From the NCBI RefSeq assembly GCF_037646455.1, contig NZ_JBBIXN010000004.1:372001-436000 (forward strand): DNA of 64,000 bases, in the 5' to 3' direction. Made by a program: the position numbers and the translations under genes. The notes beneath the pieces were generated by a model. It saw only the letters and a program-made list of their open reading frames with translations. It was not told the origin of the DNA and did no database searches. This stretch comes from Draconibacterium mangrovi_A (GTDB lineage: Bacteria > Bacteroidota > Bacteroidia > Bacteroidales > Prolixibacteraceae). Shown here one piece after another: positions 1 to 8,819 of the stretch. Position 1 is the first letter of the stretch. Each line of letters begins with the position of its first letter.

Positions 1-2117
1 ATGCATCCATAATAAAGTTGGACAATGCATTCGAGTTTGCCTTTCAAATTCTTGGGGAGCACAGGTTCTCACATGGTGAAGTTATTCTCGGCCATTCACT
101 TGATGTGGCATCGATCATTGCCATGGAAATCGGGTTGGAACCTGATTCGGTAATTACCGGTCTGTTGCACAATGTAAGGTACGAGCATTTAAAGGACAAA
201 GCATCGCACGATGAGATCAACGAACATTTTGGTACCCACATTTTTGGAATTCTGGAAGGTATGGCCAAAATCAATGCTTTGGGCACCGATACCATCGACT
301 TGCATGCCGAAAACTACCGAAAACTAATGCTGGCATTGGCCGGCGATGTGCGGGTCATCCTGATTAAAATTGCCGACCGCTTACAGGTGATGCGCACCTT
401 GGATTTGTATGAAGAAGATCGGCGGAAAAAGCTTTTGAATGAAACGATTTACCTGTATGCTCCGCTGGCACACCGGCTTGGGTTGTACAACATTAACTCT
501 GAAATGCTGGATCTGAATCTGAAGTATCAGAAACCAAAGGACTACAATTATATTGAAACACGTTTAAAAGAAACAGAAAACGAGCGGGCCAATTTTGTGG
601 CTGAATTTGTGAAACCCATCGAGGCTAAACTCAAAAAGCGAGGATTGGAGTTTTCGATGAAAGCGCGTACCAAATCCATTTCATCCATTCACACTAAAAT
701 GCAAAAGAAGAAAGTGTCTTTTGATGAAGTGATGGACTTATTTGCGATTCGTGTTATTCTGGATTCGAGCCCTGAAGATGAGAAAACCGACTGCTGGATG
801 GTGTATTCCATCGTGACCGAAGAGTACCAAACCAATCCTAATCGTTTGCGCGACTGGATCACCATTCCAAAATCAAACGGTTACGAATCGTTGCATACCA
901 CGGTTATGGGGCCGCACCAGAAATGGGTCGAGATTCAGATCCGCACAAAGCGAATGGACGAAATTGCAGAAAAGGGTTTAGCAGCGCACTGGAAATACAA
1001 AGGCGGAAAGTCGTCGGGTTTTGATGAGTGGCTGACCGGAATTCGCGATGTGCTGGAAAATCCGGAGATGAACGTGGTGGATTTTATCGATCATTTTCGT
1101 TCGAATGTATACAGCGACGAAATTTTTGTTTTTACTCCAAGAGGCGATCTGAAGAAATTGCCACATGGAGCCACGATGCTCGATTTTGCTTACGAAATAC
1201 ATTCAAAGCTTGGTGATACCTGCGTTGGCGGGCTTGTAAACGGGAAAAAGGTGAACCTGAAGTACAAACTCAAAAACGGCGACCAGATCTCCATTGAAAC
1301 ATCGAACAACCAGAAACCAAAAATGGACTGGCTGGACTTTGCTGTTACATCGAAAGCCAGGAACCGGGTAAAAGCCAGTTTAAACGAAGAACGAAATACC
1401 CAGGCGGCAGAAGGCAGGGAAACCCTCTTGCGGAAATTCAAAAACTGGAAACTGGAATTGAATGACGATGCTATTCGCCAGATTCTAAAGCATTTTAATT
1501 ATAAACTGGCTGCCGATCTCTATTTCGATATCGCTACAGGGAAAATCGATCTACTGGAAGCAAAAGCCCTGTTTGTTGCTAAAGAGGAGGATACAGCCAA
1601 AAAGACCATCGAAGAACTTCTTCCAACAAAAGAAATCAAGGATTTTAGTTACGACAGCAGCGACGATTTTTTACTGATTGATAACAACCTGAAGAATTTA
1701 AATTATACCCTGGCAAAATGTTGTAATCCTGTTTTTGGCGATCGGATATTTGGTTTTGTGACAATAAAACAGGGCATAAAAATACACCGTGAAAACTGTC
1801 CGAATGCAAAAGACATGACAGAACGTTACCCATACCGGGTGATTAAAGCAAAATGGCGGGAAACCTCAAACAGAAAGTCATTCCTGACAACGCTACATAT
1901 ATCCGGCACCGACGAGATCGGAATAGTAAGCGAAATTTCTCATATCATTTCAAAAGATATTGGTAGTCATATGCGTTCGATCAATATTGAATCGGACAAA
2001 GGACATTTTGAGGGGAGGATGCAGATCTTTGTTAACGATATCGAGCACCTCGATTTTTTAATACAGCGACTTCAAACCGTTAAAGGCGTAACCGCGGTTA
2101 CCCGTGGAGACAAATAA
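1..2117 (+). CDS. relA: RelA/SpoT-type (p)ppGpp synthetase with degenerate hydrolase domain (5' partial)
   Basis: Stringent-response enzyme that makes (p)ppGpp from ATP and GTP/GDP in the cytosol. The frame is open from the first complete codon (position 3), so the true start lies upstream; a TTG at 18 is only the first possible start inside the window. Counting from that TTG: HD region about 10-130, synthetase about 200-330 (RTKS, YESLHTTV, VEIQIRT, AAHWKYK all present), TGS about 367-430, a CCNPVFGD zinc-finger-like segment, and a C-terminal ACT domain. In the HD half His26 and His51 remain, but the usual HD is HN (51-52), the following ED pair is YE (55-56), and the ADRLHN motif reads ADRLQV (119-124). 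Hydrolysis is therefore probably lost. Bacteroidota often carry two Rel paralogues; this would be the synthetase-only one (inference). Confidence 0.93.
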   Translation, partial: ASIIKLDNAFEFAFQILGEHRFSHGEVILGHSLDVASIIAMEIGLEPDSVITGLLHNVRYEHLKDKASHDEINEHFGTHIFGILEGMAKINALGTDTIDLHAENYRKLMLALAGDVRVILIKIADRLQVMRTLDLYEEDRRKKLLNETIYLYAPLAHRLGLYNINSEMLDLNLKYQKPKDYNYIETRLKETENERANFVAEFVKPIEAKLKKRGLEFSMKARTKSISSIHTKMQKKKVSFDEVMDLFAIRVILDSSPEDEKTDCWMVYSIVTEEYQTNPNRLRDWITIPKSNGYESLHTTVMGPHQKWVEIQIRTKRMDEIAEKGLAAHWKYKGGKSSGFDEWLTGIRDVLENPEMNVVDFIDHFRSNVYSDEIFVFTPRGDLKKLPHGATMLDFAYEIHSKLGDTCVGGLVNGKKVNLKYKLKNGDQISIETSNNQKPKMDWLDFAVTSKARNRVKASLNEERNTQAAEGRETLLRKFKNWKLELNDDAIRQILKHFNYKLAADLYFDIATGKIDLLEAKALFVAKEEDTAKKTIEELLPTKEIKDFSYDSSDDFLLIDNNLKNLNYTLAKCCNPVFGDRIFGFVTIKQGIKIHRENCPNAKDMTERYPYRVIKAKWRETSNRKSFLTTLHISGTDEIGIVSEISHIISKDIGSHMRSINIESDKGHFEGRMQIFVNDIEHLDFLIQRLQTVKGVTAVTRGDK

Positions 2118-2136
2118 ATCATTTTAATAGTTTTTA

Positions 2137-3249
2137 ATGAAAGTACTGATAGCACCAAATTCGATGAAGGGAAGCCTCGATGCTTTTGATTTTGCAGATA
2201 TTGTGGAAGAAGCATTTCTTTCGGTTTCCAAAGATTTTGAGCTTAGAAAGCTACCCGTAGCCGATGGTGGTGATTTTACTGGACAGGTTCTGGCTAAAAA
2301 TCTAAATGCAAAAGAAGTCAGTATTGAAGTGGTCGGTCCATTAGGGAAAATGGTAACATCGAAATACGCTATTTCCGGGAAAAAAGCAATAATTGAAATG
2401 GCCGACGCATCGGGAATGAAACTGGTTTCGACTGATGAGTTAGATCCAATGATCGCAAGCTCTTTTGGGACCGGTCAACTGATACTTGACGCTATTGATA
2501 AAGGGTGTAACGAAATCTTTCTGGCCATCGGTGGCAGTGCCACTGTCGATGGTGGAATGGGGATGATGGAAGCCCTTGGGTTTCGTTTTTTTGATCGGGA
2601 AAATTCCAAATTGAAAGGTAACGGTGTAAACCTGGCCAAAATTAAGTCAATTGAAAAAAAGGATATTCGGCAAAGTGTAAAAATCAATATTATTTGCGAT
2701 GTGGATAATTCGTTGTTGGGTAAAAAAGGAGCAGCTGCTGTCTTTGGTCCTCAAAAGGGCGCAAGTACTGATGGGGTGATAAAGCTGGAAGCTGGATTGA
2801 AAAACTGGGCCAATCTGCTTGAAGATAGATCGGGAATGGAGTTGAGGAACATCTCAGGCATGGGAGCAGCAGGAGGGATCTCATTACCGCTTGTCGCTTT
2901 TTTTGATGCGGAAATTGTTCCAGGTGCCGACTTTGTTCTGGATCAGCTTGGTTTTAGTGAGCAGGTTCAATGGACCGATGTGGTCATCACCGGTGAAGGT
3001 AAAATCGACAGCCAGACCTTAAACAACAAAGCACCATTTGCTGTGGCAAAGGCGGCAAAACAATTTAATAAGCCGGTTATTGCAATTGGGGGAAAGGTGG
3101 AACAAGATGCATCGGATGTGTTCGATGGAATCTACACACTCGTTAACGGACCGATGGAACTGGAGTTGGCCATGAAAAACTCAAAGCGATTACTATATAA
3201 CTGTGCCATCCAACTGGCCAAAACAATAAAATCGTTAGGCAATTTTTGA
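2137..3249 (+). CDS. Glycerate kinase (GlxK/GarK family)
   Basis: Phosphorylates D-glycerate with ATP, feeding 2- or 3-phosphoglycerate into glycolysis. The 370-residue length is normal for the family. The N-terminus (IAPNSMKGSLDA) and the glycine-rich stretch GGSATVDGGMGMMEALG near residue 130-150 are family hallmarks, as are the GAAGG and VITGEGKID segments further on. It starts 20 bases after the rel stop on the same strand, so the two may share a transcript. No tartronate-semialdehyde reductase or glyoxylate carboligase gene is nearby, so the glycerate source is not indicated by context. Which carbon is phosphorylated cannot be told from sequence. Confidence 0.92.
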   Translation: MKVLIAPNSMKGSLDAFDFADIVEEAFLSVSKDFELRKLPVADGGDFTGQVLAKNLNAKEVSIEVVGPLGKMVTSKYAISGKKAIIEMADASGMKLVSTDELDPMIASSFGTGQLILDAIDKGCNEIFLAIGGSATVDGGMGMMEALGFRFFDRENSKLKGNGVNLAKIKSIEKKDIRQSVKINIICDVDNSLLGKKGAAAVFGPQKGASTDGVIKLEAGLKNWANLLEDRSGMELRNISGMGAAGGISLPLVAFFDAEIVPGADFVLDQLGFSEQVQWTDVVITGEGKIDSQTLNNKAPFAVAKAAKQFNKPVIAIGGKVEQDASDVFDGIYTLVNGPMELELAMKNSKRLLYNCAIQLAKTIKSLGNF

Positions 3250-3269
3250 ACTGTATTCTATTATTTTTC

Positions 3270-3548
3270 ATGAATCAGAATAAAGAAATAGCTGCGGTAC
3301 GGCATTTACTCGATACCGGGAAAGCCCGTGAAGCTGAACTTGCTTTTCAAAAACTTGAACCCGAAAATACGGCGGAATATTTTCTGCTAAAAGGCAAAAT
3401 CGAGCAAAAATTTCAGCACTGGGGGGAGGCTATAAATGCCTTTAACAAAGTTTTAGAATTGGATCCTGAGCATACTGAGGCAAAAAACAACCTTCATCTG
3501 ATAAAAAATATTTTGAACTTCTGGAACCCCGATATGTTTAATCCTTAG
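3270..3548 (+). CDS. Small TPR protein
   Basis: A 92-residue, probably cytosolic protein with no signal peptide. The second half carries a clear tetratricopeptide unit (WGEAINAFNKVLELDPEHTEAKNNL), and the first half looks like a weaker TPR helix pair (LLDTGKAREAELAFQKLEPE). TPR units bind protein partners; none is indicated here. The frame can be extended upstream to a TTG at 3246 that overlaps the glycerate kinase stop, but the ATG at 3270 is preferred because the extra residues are hydrophobic and do not fit the TPR fold. It follows glycerate kinase closely and is probably co-transcribed. Confidence 0.7.
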   Translation: MNQNKEIAAVRHLLDTGKAREAELAFQKLEPENTAEYFLLKGKIEQKFQHWGEAINAFNKVLELDPEHTEAKNNLHLIKNILNFWNPDMFNP

Positions 3549-3678
3549 AGCCTTGTGAAATAATTATTCCGTTCTTAGCCGTTTTTTGATCAGAATATTA
3601 AAAGATAATGGGAAACAGAAATGTTAAATCGGTCAATTTTCTATCTGACAGCTTTTTAGGTTTTTAAAAGAGAATTGT

Positions 3679-3686
3679 TATTTTTG
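3679..3686 (+). promoter_or_regulatory. Bacteroidota-type -7 element for the periplasmic TPR gene
   Basis: TATTTTTG matches the Bacteroidota sigma-A -7 consensus TAnnTTTG and lies about 60 bases before the ATG at 3748. The -33 region is T-rich (around 3652-3657) but lacks a clean TTTG. Confidence 0.45.
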
Positions 3687-3747
3687 AGGCTCGTCGATAA
3701 AAAATGGAAAAATTTTAATTGTATTTATAATAAAGAAACCGAAAAAA

Positions 3748-4557
3748 ATGAAGAAAGTAGTATTGTTAGTAGTCGCAGTTTGTTTTGCTGTATTTTCTTA
3801 TGCACAGGATCAAAACGCAAGTGAACTGGTAACCAAAGGAAATGCAGCCATCGAAGCAAAGGATTATGCAAAGGCTGTGGAATTATTTGAAGCGGCTCTG
3901 GCTATCCCAGACCATGGACAGGATGTAGAAACGATTACTAAAGTTCTTGATCAGTTAAAGCCGGTTGTTGCTAAGGACGAAGCAAAAACAGCCCTGGATA
4001 ATAAGGAATATCAAAAAGCTGTGGAACTTTATAAAGCTGCAGCACAGGATTATCCTGATGCAGGTGTTACCGAACTGGCAGGTAAAAGTTTTTACAACGA
4101 GGGCATTATAAGCTATAAAGCCGATGATTTCTTAACTGCAGCCATGTGTTTTAGAATGGCAGAAAAGGAGTTTAATTTCGATGTAGAGAAATCGGCGAAG
4201 TACAAAAGTGCTTCCTTAAAAAAGGTCGCTGAACAACTTGCTTCCGAAGGTAAAACAAGCGTTGATGATGTAAAAGTTTGCGAGGATAATAAAGCCTTGC
4301 TGGTAGAAGAACTGGCTAATGCTTATGTAAAAGAAGGAAACCGTTTGTACAAGGCGGGTGTTGATATTATCAATGCCGCAAATACAAAGGTAAACGAAGG
4401 TGCAATGTCAACTGCGGATGATGCCTATACCGCTGAAGTGGCAAAAGCAAAAAAAGAATTTGCTGCAGCACTTGAAGTACTGGAGACAGCTGCAAAGCTT
4501 GATGCTTCAAACGCCAATGCACAAAAGCTGATCGAAGCATGTAAAGCAGCGATGTAA
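3748..4557 (+). CDS. Exported TPR-repeat protein
   Basis: A 269-residue protein with a cleavable signal peptide (MKKVVLLVVAVCFAVFSYA, then QDQ) and TPR-like helical pairs, for example GNAAIEAKDYAKAVELFEAAL (about 31-51), TALDNKEYQKAVELYKAAA (about 90-108) and YKADDFLTAAMCFRMAE. It should fold in the periplasm as an alpha-solenoid and act as a scaffold; no enzymatic motif is visible. It has its own promoter-like element and a strong terminator directly downstream, so it is probably monocistronic. Abundant small exported TPR proteins of this kind are common in Bacteroidota and mostly uncharacterised. Confidence 0.75.
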   Translation: MKKVVLLVVAVCFAVFSYAQDQNASELVTKGNAAIEAKDYAKAVELFEAALAIPDHGQDVETITKVLDQLKPVVAKDEAKTALDNKEYQKAVELYKAAAQDYPDAGVTELAGKSFYNEGIISYKADDFLTAAMCFRMAEKEFNFDVEKSAKYKSASLKKVAEQLASEGKTSVDDVKVCEDNKALLVEELANAYVKEGNRLYKAGVDIINAANTKVNEGAMSTADDAYTAEVAKAKKEFAAALEVLETAAKLDASNANAQKLIEACKAAM

Positions 4558-4587
4558 TCTGCTAAAATTGCAAATTTAAAATATTGA

Positions 4588-4618
4588 GCCTTCCGTCGGT
4601 TGACGGAGGGCTTTTTTT
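4588..4618 (+). terminator. Rho-independent terminator
   Basis: GCCTTCCGTC, loop GGTT, GACGGAGGGC: a 10-bp stem with one G-T wobble, followed by seven T. It lies 31 bases after the TPR stop codon. Confidence 0.9.
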
Positions 4619-4716
4619 GCCTGCAATTGTGGAGTTCAATTTTAAACGGGTCAGAAAATGCTGATCAGAATGGAATCAGAGTTCCGGCTGTAATCGACGG
4701 CCAAACATTATTCAAC

Positions 4717-6126
4717 CTAACCCTCATTTTGGACAATCCTCCAAGAGAATTGAAGCAGAGCACCAAACATATTTGCTTTCTCAAATAATTTATTTCTGTC
4801 GGCCGCAAAAGTAATGCCAGCAGTTATAGGCATATGAGGTGGTTCCCAGGTCAAACTGAGTTGTCCGGACAGTTGCTTTTTCGCAGGTTGAAAAGTATCT
4901 TCTCCGTATTTATCATATTGTCCAAAATGGCGTATATCGCTTAACATAGCTTTCCAATGCCACGATTCTGAAATATAACCGTTTAAGCCTGCATGAAATC
5001 CCGAAAAACGCGTGCTTTCAAAGCCCATACTAATATCATTATGTATGATAACAGGTGAGAAGAACGGACTTACCATTCCATATTTCTGGTAGCTGACACC
5101 TGATTGGTAAATTCCATGGTTGAAATAATTATCTCTTCCCCGTCCCGAATCGGTGCCATCGCCCTGTGGGACGAGATGGAAAGGACCGCTCTGGTTTTTC
5201 GTATAGTAATACTCCAGCAGAATGCTTTTAATGAGTGGATATTTATGTTTTACTTCAATAAAAATACCGTACAAATTATCCTGATAATTTTCCAGTTCCA
5301 GTCCGGATCGGTCGTCGTAGGGATGGCTAATGTAAAACTTACTTCTGTATTGATTCCACTGCTTGCTAATTTCCACCTGGTAAGTACCAAACTGGTTACC
5401 CATAATATTGGCCTGATCTGTAGGTAAGGCATTACTTCCGCCACTTCTACTGAGAATATAATCGAAATACGATTCCCAGCTGGGCAATTCTCCATAAGTT
5501 GGATGGTTTCCTCCCCACATTACATAATGCTCCAGGCCACCCGTAAAATTAAAGTTATCGAGAGTACCAAATCTGAAGTAAAATGCTTTACGATGAAGGT
5601 GAGTGTCACTGACATATCGATCATCATTTAACATTCCCTCCTCATAGAATCCATAAATGGAGAACCATTTTACGCCTATAGGCACAAAACGATTAAAACC
5701 CAATCTGATTTTGGGGTGTGGACGTGCATTTCTTGTATCAGCCAAATTGCCATTTGAGGCTGAAAGTCCGTTATATTTTTCATTTTCAGCAAATGCACCG
5801 GCATTTAACTCAAAAATTCTCCAGTCAAGTCGACCATACCATTCTGTAAATCGGATGGAACTGTTTTTACCCAAAAGTAAATCCAGATTGCTCCTCAATT
5901 CATATGCAAAGTCCGAATCTTTAATATTCGATTGGTATTGGCCACTTAATCCAAAATGTTGAATAAAGTTGTTGGTGCGGTCATAGCGGCCAAGTTGGTT
6001 GGCCCACAGCCAAAATGGAAGTTGTTGGTTCGATCCTGCCAGAGTGTGCGATTCAACTTGCAAAATTTGAGCATAACTGCTCCAGCTTAAAATAATACTA
6101 AAAATCAGCACCCAAAATCTGGACAT
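4717..6126 (-). CDS. Capsule assembly Wzi-family outer-membrane protein
   Basis: A 469-residue outer-membrane beta-barrel protein. Start taken at the ATG ending at 6126, which gives a clean signal peptide (MSRFWVLIFSIILSWSSYAQ); the longer frame adds 13 polar residues before it. The mature N-terminus (SNQQLPFWLWANQLGRYD) and the later GGLEHYVMWGGNHPTYGELP segment are typical of the Bacteroidota branch of the Wzi family, whose E. coli member anchors capsule polysaccharide at the surface. Aromatic-rich alternating strands continue to the C-terminus. No polysaccharide export genes are adjacent, so the capsule role is family-based inference. Confidence 0.75.
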   Translation of the reverse strand: MSRFWVLIFSIILSWSSYAQILQVESHTLAGSNQQLPFWLWANQLGRYDRTNNFIQHFGLSGQYQSNIKDSDFAYELRSNLDLLLGKNSSIRFTEWYGRLDWRIFELNAGAFAENEKYNGLSASNGNLADTRNARPHPKIRLGFNRFVPIGVKWFSIYGFYEEGMLNDDRYVSDTHLHRKAFYFRFGTLDNFNFTGGLEHYVMWGGNHPTYGELPSWESYFDYILSRSGGSNALPTDQANIMGNQFGTYQVEISKQWNQYRSKFYISHPYDDRSGLELENYQDNLYGIFIEVKHKYPLIKSILLEYYYTKNQSGPFHLVPQGDGTDSGRGRDNYFNHGIYQSGVSYQKYGMVSPFFSPVIIHNDISMGFESTRFSGFHAGLNGYISESWHWKAMLSDIRHFGQYDKYGEDTFQPAKKQLSGQLSLTWEPPHMPITAGITFAADRNKLFEKANMFGALLQFSWRIVQNEG

Positions 6127-6241
6127 TGTGAATGGATTTGAAATTTTGGTTGGCAAGATAAGCAAATCCCGAAAAACATCTAGATTCCTATGGCTAATGA
6201 GTTTAACTATTATTAGTTGTGAAGTGATTTTTACTTGTTGT

Positions 6242-7003
6242 TTAAAAGTGCTGTACCAGGGCTGACCTCCACCACGAGAAGTAACTTGATTCCAATTCTT
6301 CGTGCAATGGAAAGGGATAGAATTTGAAATTCTGTTTCGAACCGATAAAAAAGCCGGTTTTTATTGTACGATAGGGGAGTTCCGATTTTTCTTCCCGTAA
6401 TACGGTTTTTGTTAATCTTTCTTTTGATTGATGCAGTTTGATCAAACATTCGCGCAAATGTGCCGGATTCCTGTAAGGTAGGTTATTAAGCGGAGCATTT
6501 GGATTTTTTGCCAGTTCATTCAATTGCAACTCCACAAAAAATAAAGTGGGAACGGAAACCGGTTTGGCAGTATCGGTAAGGAAGCGTACAAATTCAGGTG
6601 GACTTAGTTTGCTGGCTACCCGGGTTTTAAAGGGATTGTATTGCTGGTACAAATGAATTTCTTTATTTGACTCTGAATATTCAGAAGCCGCAATTTCAAG
6701 CACCTTACCGTCGTCAGTAACCAGGTAAAGATTTTTCAGCGCCTCAAGCGGTGTTTGTTCAAACACCCGATAAATCGACAGGTAAACCGATCGTTTGGGC
6801 TCACCGTCGGGGTAGGCAACAAGTTTTTCCCTGATATAATCCATCGGCAGATTCAGTTTGTCGGGATCAACTTCAAAAAATACCGATTGCGATTTTAGGT
6901 TCTTTTTGGTGCCAACGGCCATATAATTTCCAAAATCGAAAGGATTAAGATGCGAGCTAATCAAAGATTCGGGAGTGGCTACAAGGTAAAAATGATTTTC
7001 CAT
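6242..7003 (-). CDS. Hypothetical protein, family not recognised
   Basis: A 253-residue soluble protein with no signal peptide or membrane segment. Start chosen at the ATG ending at 7003 (MENHFYLVATPESL); the frame extends 33 residues upstream to another possible start, but that extension is basic and unlike a protein N-terminus. Visible features are a mixed alpha/beta N-terminal half with an aspartate-containing turn (LYLVTDDGKVLEIA) and a basic helical C-terminal half ending FSWWRSALVQHF. I do not recognise a domain. It stands alone between the Wzi-like gene and the structured intergenic region, with no clear operon partner. Confidence 0.6.
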   Translation of the reverse strand: MENHFYLVATPESLISSHLNPFDFGNYMAVGTKKNLKSQSVFFEVDPDKLNLPMDYIREKLVAYPDGEPKRSVYLSIYRVFEQTPLEALKNLYLVTDDGKVLEIAASEYSESNKEIHLYQQYNPFKTRVASKLSPPEFVRFLTDTAKPVSVPTLFFVELQLNELAKNPNAPLNNLPYRNPAHLRECLIKLHQSKERLTKTVLREEKSELPYRTIKTGFFIGSKQNFKFYPFPLHEELESSYFSWWRSALVQHF

Positions 7004-7137
7004 GGCTGTGATTTTTACTACGTTGAATTTTAAAATGTTGCTTTTGCATTTACGTAATAATTGCATGATGGGTTTTATTGCATTATCTGTAAATCCAGTC
7101 ATTTAAAAAACTTCAGAATTGCGATGAATTCATTTTA

Positions 7138-7185
7138 TTCTGCAGGAGGCCAAACTCTTTGGCTTAATCCAAAGAGTATGCAGAA
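7138..7185. repeat. Compound inverted repeat
   Basis: Outer arms TTCTGCA (7138-7144) and TGCAGAA (7179-7185) enclose perfect 9-bp arms ACTCTTTGG (7154-7162) and CCAAAGAGT (7169-7177) with a 6-base loop. There is no T-tract on either side, so it is not a simple terminator. Confidence 0.7.
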
Positions 7186-7498
7186 AAATCAAGGCTGCTT
7201 TTGATCTTCGCTCCATATCTTCACCTTACCTAACTTCGGACGGGTGATCTCCTCATACCTTCAGAGCTTCCCGTACTCACTAATGTAAGGTTTTGATGAA
7301 GCACTTGACCAAAAGAGGCCACAGTTCATCGAATGTAGGCTTTCGCATAGGCGCGACAGCATCGGGCGGTGAGCCGGAAAACAATAAGTGAATGCGTAAA
7401 TAAATTATTGTTGTTTGAGGAGGAATGACGAGTTCAGTAATTTTAGCAGGCATTGCTTCGTTTTTCCGAGCGAAGCGCACGAAGCCTTGACTTTCCTG

Positions 7499-7528
7499 TT
7501 TACTCGTTGTGTCAAGACAACGAGTAAA
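7499..7528. repeat. Perfect 12-bp inverted repeat
   Basis: TTTACTCGTTGT and ACAACGAGTAAA are separated by GTCAAG. The left arm lies inside the doubtful 89-codon minus-strand frame. Role unknown. Confidence 0.75.
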
Positions 7529-7625
7529 ATCTGCCTGATAAGGCAACATAATGAATAAGAGATAGGATTTAATTATTGTTGTTAAGTAAAAATATCAGGG
7601 TATGCTTTGTATAACGTTCGCTAAA

Positions 7626-7655
7626 TAAAAAGGGCTTCCGAAACCGGAAACCCTT
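7626..7655 (-). terminator. Terminator of the rpsF-rpsR-rplI operon
   Basis: Read on the minus strand: an 11-bp stem AAGGGTTTCCG / CGGAAGCCCTT with loop GTTT and one wobble pair, followed by TTTTA. It lies 25 bases beyond the rplI stop. Confidence 0.85.
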
Positions 7656-7679
7656 CATGTTTTATCTGGTAATATCTGC

Positions 7680-8126
7680 TTATTCAGCTACAACTTCAAA
7701 TTCGATCTCAACTTTCACTTCTTTGTGCAGTTTAATGATCGCTTTATGAGTACCTACCTCTTTAATACTGTCTTCAGGAATTGTGATCTGCTTGCGGTCG
7801 ATCTCAAATCCTTTTTTATTGATCGCTTCAGCCAGCTGAATGGTGTTAACCGAACCAAAAATTTTGCCTGAAGAGCTTGTTTTAGCTCCAATGCTAATTT
7901 TCTTGTTTACAATCTGATCAGCAATTTTCTGAGCTTCTTCCTTCAGCTTCGCTTCTTTATGCGCACGCTGTTTGGTGTTCTCAGCCAGAATTTTTTTAGC
8001 CGATTCGGTGGCAACAATCGCTTTTTTCTGTGGGATCAGGAAGTTTCGTGCAAAACCGTCTTTAACGTTTACAATATCATCCTTGCTTCCCAGTCGATCT
8101 ACATCTTGTGTTAATATAATTTCCAT
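7680..8126 (-). CDS. rplI: 50S ribosomal protein L9
   Basis: Large-subunit protein that binds 23S rRNA near the base of the L1 stalk. The 148-residue length is normal. The N-terminal domain carries the signature region MEIILTQDVDRLGSKDDIVNVKDGFARNFLIP in its expected place (not quoted contiguously here beyond the family pattern: DVDRLG, VKDGFARNFLIP), then a long charged connecting helix, then the C-terminal domain. It is the last gene of the S6-S18-L9 operon, 12 bases after rpsR, and ends at a strong terminator. Confidence 0.98.
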   Translation of the reverse strand: MEIILTQDVDRLGSKDDIVNVKDGFARNFLIPQKKAIVATESAKKILAENTKQRAHKEAKLKEEAQKIADQIVNKKISIGAKTSSSGKIFGSVNTIQLAEAINKKGFEIDRKQITIPEDSIKEVGTHKAIIKLHKEVKVEIEFEVVAE

Positions 8127-8138
8127 TCCAAGTCCTCC

Positions 8139-8408
8139 TTATTTCATCATGTCGGTTACAAATGGCAGCAAAGCAATCTGGCGGGCACGTTTAATGGCCT
8201 GTCCAACTTTACGTTGATATTTCAGTGAAGTTCCAGTGATACGACGTGGTAAGATTTTACCTTGTTCGTTCAGGAATTTTTTCAAAAACTCAGGGTCTTT
8301 GTAATCCACATATTTGATTCCGTTTTTCTTGAAACGGCAATATTTTTTCTTTTTAATCTCTACTGACGGTGGAGTCAGGTATCTGATTTCACTTGAATTC
8401 TGGGCCAT
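8139..8408 (-). CDS. rpsR: 30S ribosomal protein S18
   Basis: Small-subunit protein that pairs with S6 on the platform of the 30S particle. It has 89 residues, with the hallmark segments KKYCRFKKNGIKYVDYKD, LPRRITGTSLKYQRKV and AIKRARQIALLPF. It lies between rpsF (3-base gap) and rplI. In many bacteria ssb sits between rpsF and rpsR; here it is absent. Confidence 0.98.
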   Translation of the reverse strand: MAQNSSEIRYLTPPSVEIKKKKYCRFKKNGIKYVDYKDPEFLKKFLNEQGKILPRRITGTSLKYQRKVGQAIKRARQIALLPFVTDMMK

Positions 8409-8411
8409 GGT

Positions 8412-8768
8412 TTAATCCTCCTTCTTTTCTGTTTTTTCTTTCTGAAGCTTTCTTCTCTTCTCGCTATATGCAACAGCATATTTGTCGAGTTTCACTGTCA
8501 TAAAACGAATTACGCGCTCATCACGACGGAATTCAGTTTCATACTTAGTAATAAGTGCAGGATCGGCTTTAAATTCAAACAAGTGATAAAAGCCAGTAGA
8601 TTTCTTTTGGATGGGGTAAGCCAGTTTTTTCATTCCCCAATCTTCTTCATGGACCATCTCACCTCCGTTTTCGGTGATGATGTCTCTGAATTTTTTTACC
8701 GCTTCCTTTACCTGTGGCTCAGATAAAACGGGAGTACAAATGAAAACGGTTTCATACTGATTCAACAT
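8412..8768 (-). CDS. rpsF: 30S ribosomal protein S6
   Basis: Small-subunit protein that binds 16S rRNA together with S18. Start chosen at the ATG ending at 8768 (MLNQYETVFICTP), which aligns with the usual Bacteroidota S6 start; another ATG lies two codons upstream (ending 8774). The family pattern NQYETVFI...GGEMVHEEDWGMKKLAYPI...GFYHLFEF is complete, followed by a lysine/glutamate-rich tail. First gene of the operon, preceded by a near-consensus promoter. Confidence 0.97.
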   Translation of the reverse strand: MLNQYETVFICTPVLSEPQVKEAVKKFRDIITENGGEMVHEEDWGMKKLAYPIQKKSTGFYHLFEFKADPALITKYETEFRRDERVIRFMTVKLDKYAVAYSEKRRKLQKEKTEKKED

Positions 8769-8819
8769 AAACATCTAATTTTTAAATTATTAAAACTATT
8801 TATCCAGTTTTTTGACGCG

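Larger units (their letters stand above)
7004..7679. other. Long intergenic region with several hairpins and a decayed-looking ORF
   Basis: Some 676 bases with no convincing gene. It holds a compound hairpin at 7138-7185, a perfect 12-bp hairpin at 7499-7528, and a GCTTCG...CGAAGC dyad at about 7455-7475. An 89-codon minus-strand reading frame (7280-7549) is open but has no recognisable family. The rplI terminator occupies the right end. Confidence 0.6.

Noticed and set aside
7280..7549. 89-codon minus-strand ORF
   Set aside because: Open but with no known family and interrupted by hairpin arms; kept as part of an intergenic finding rather than called a gene.
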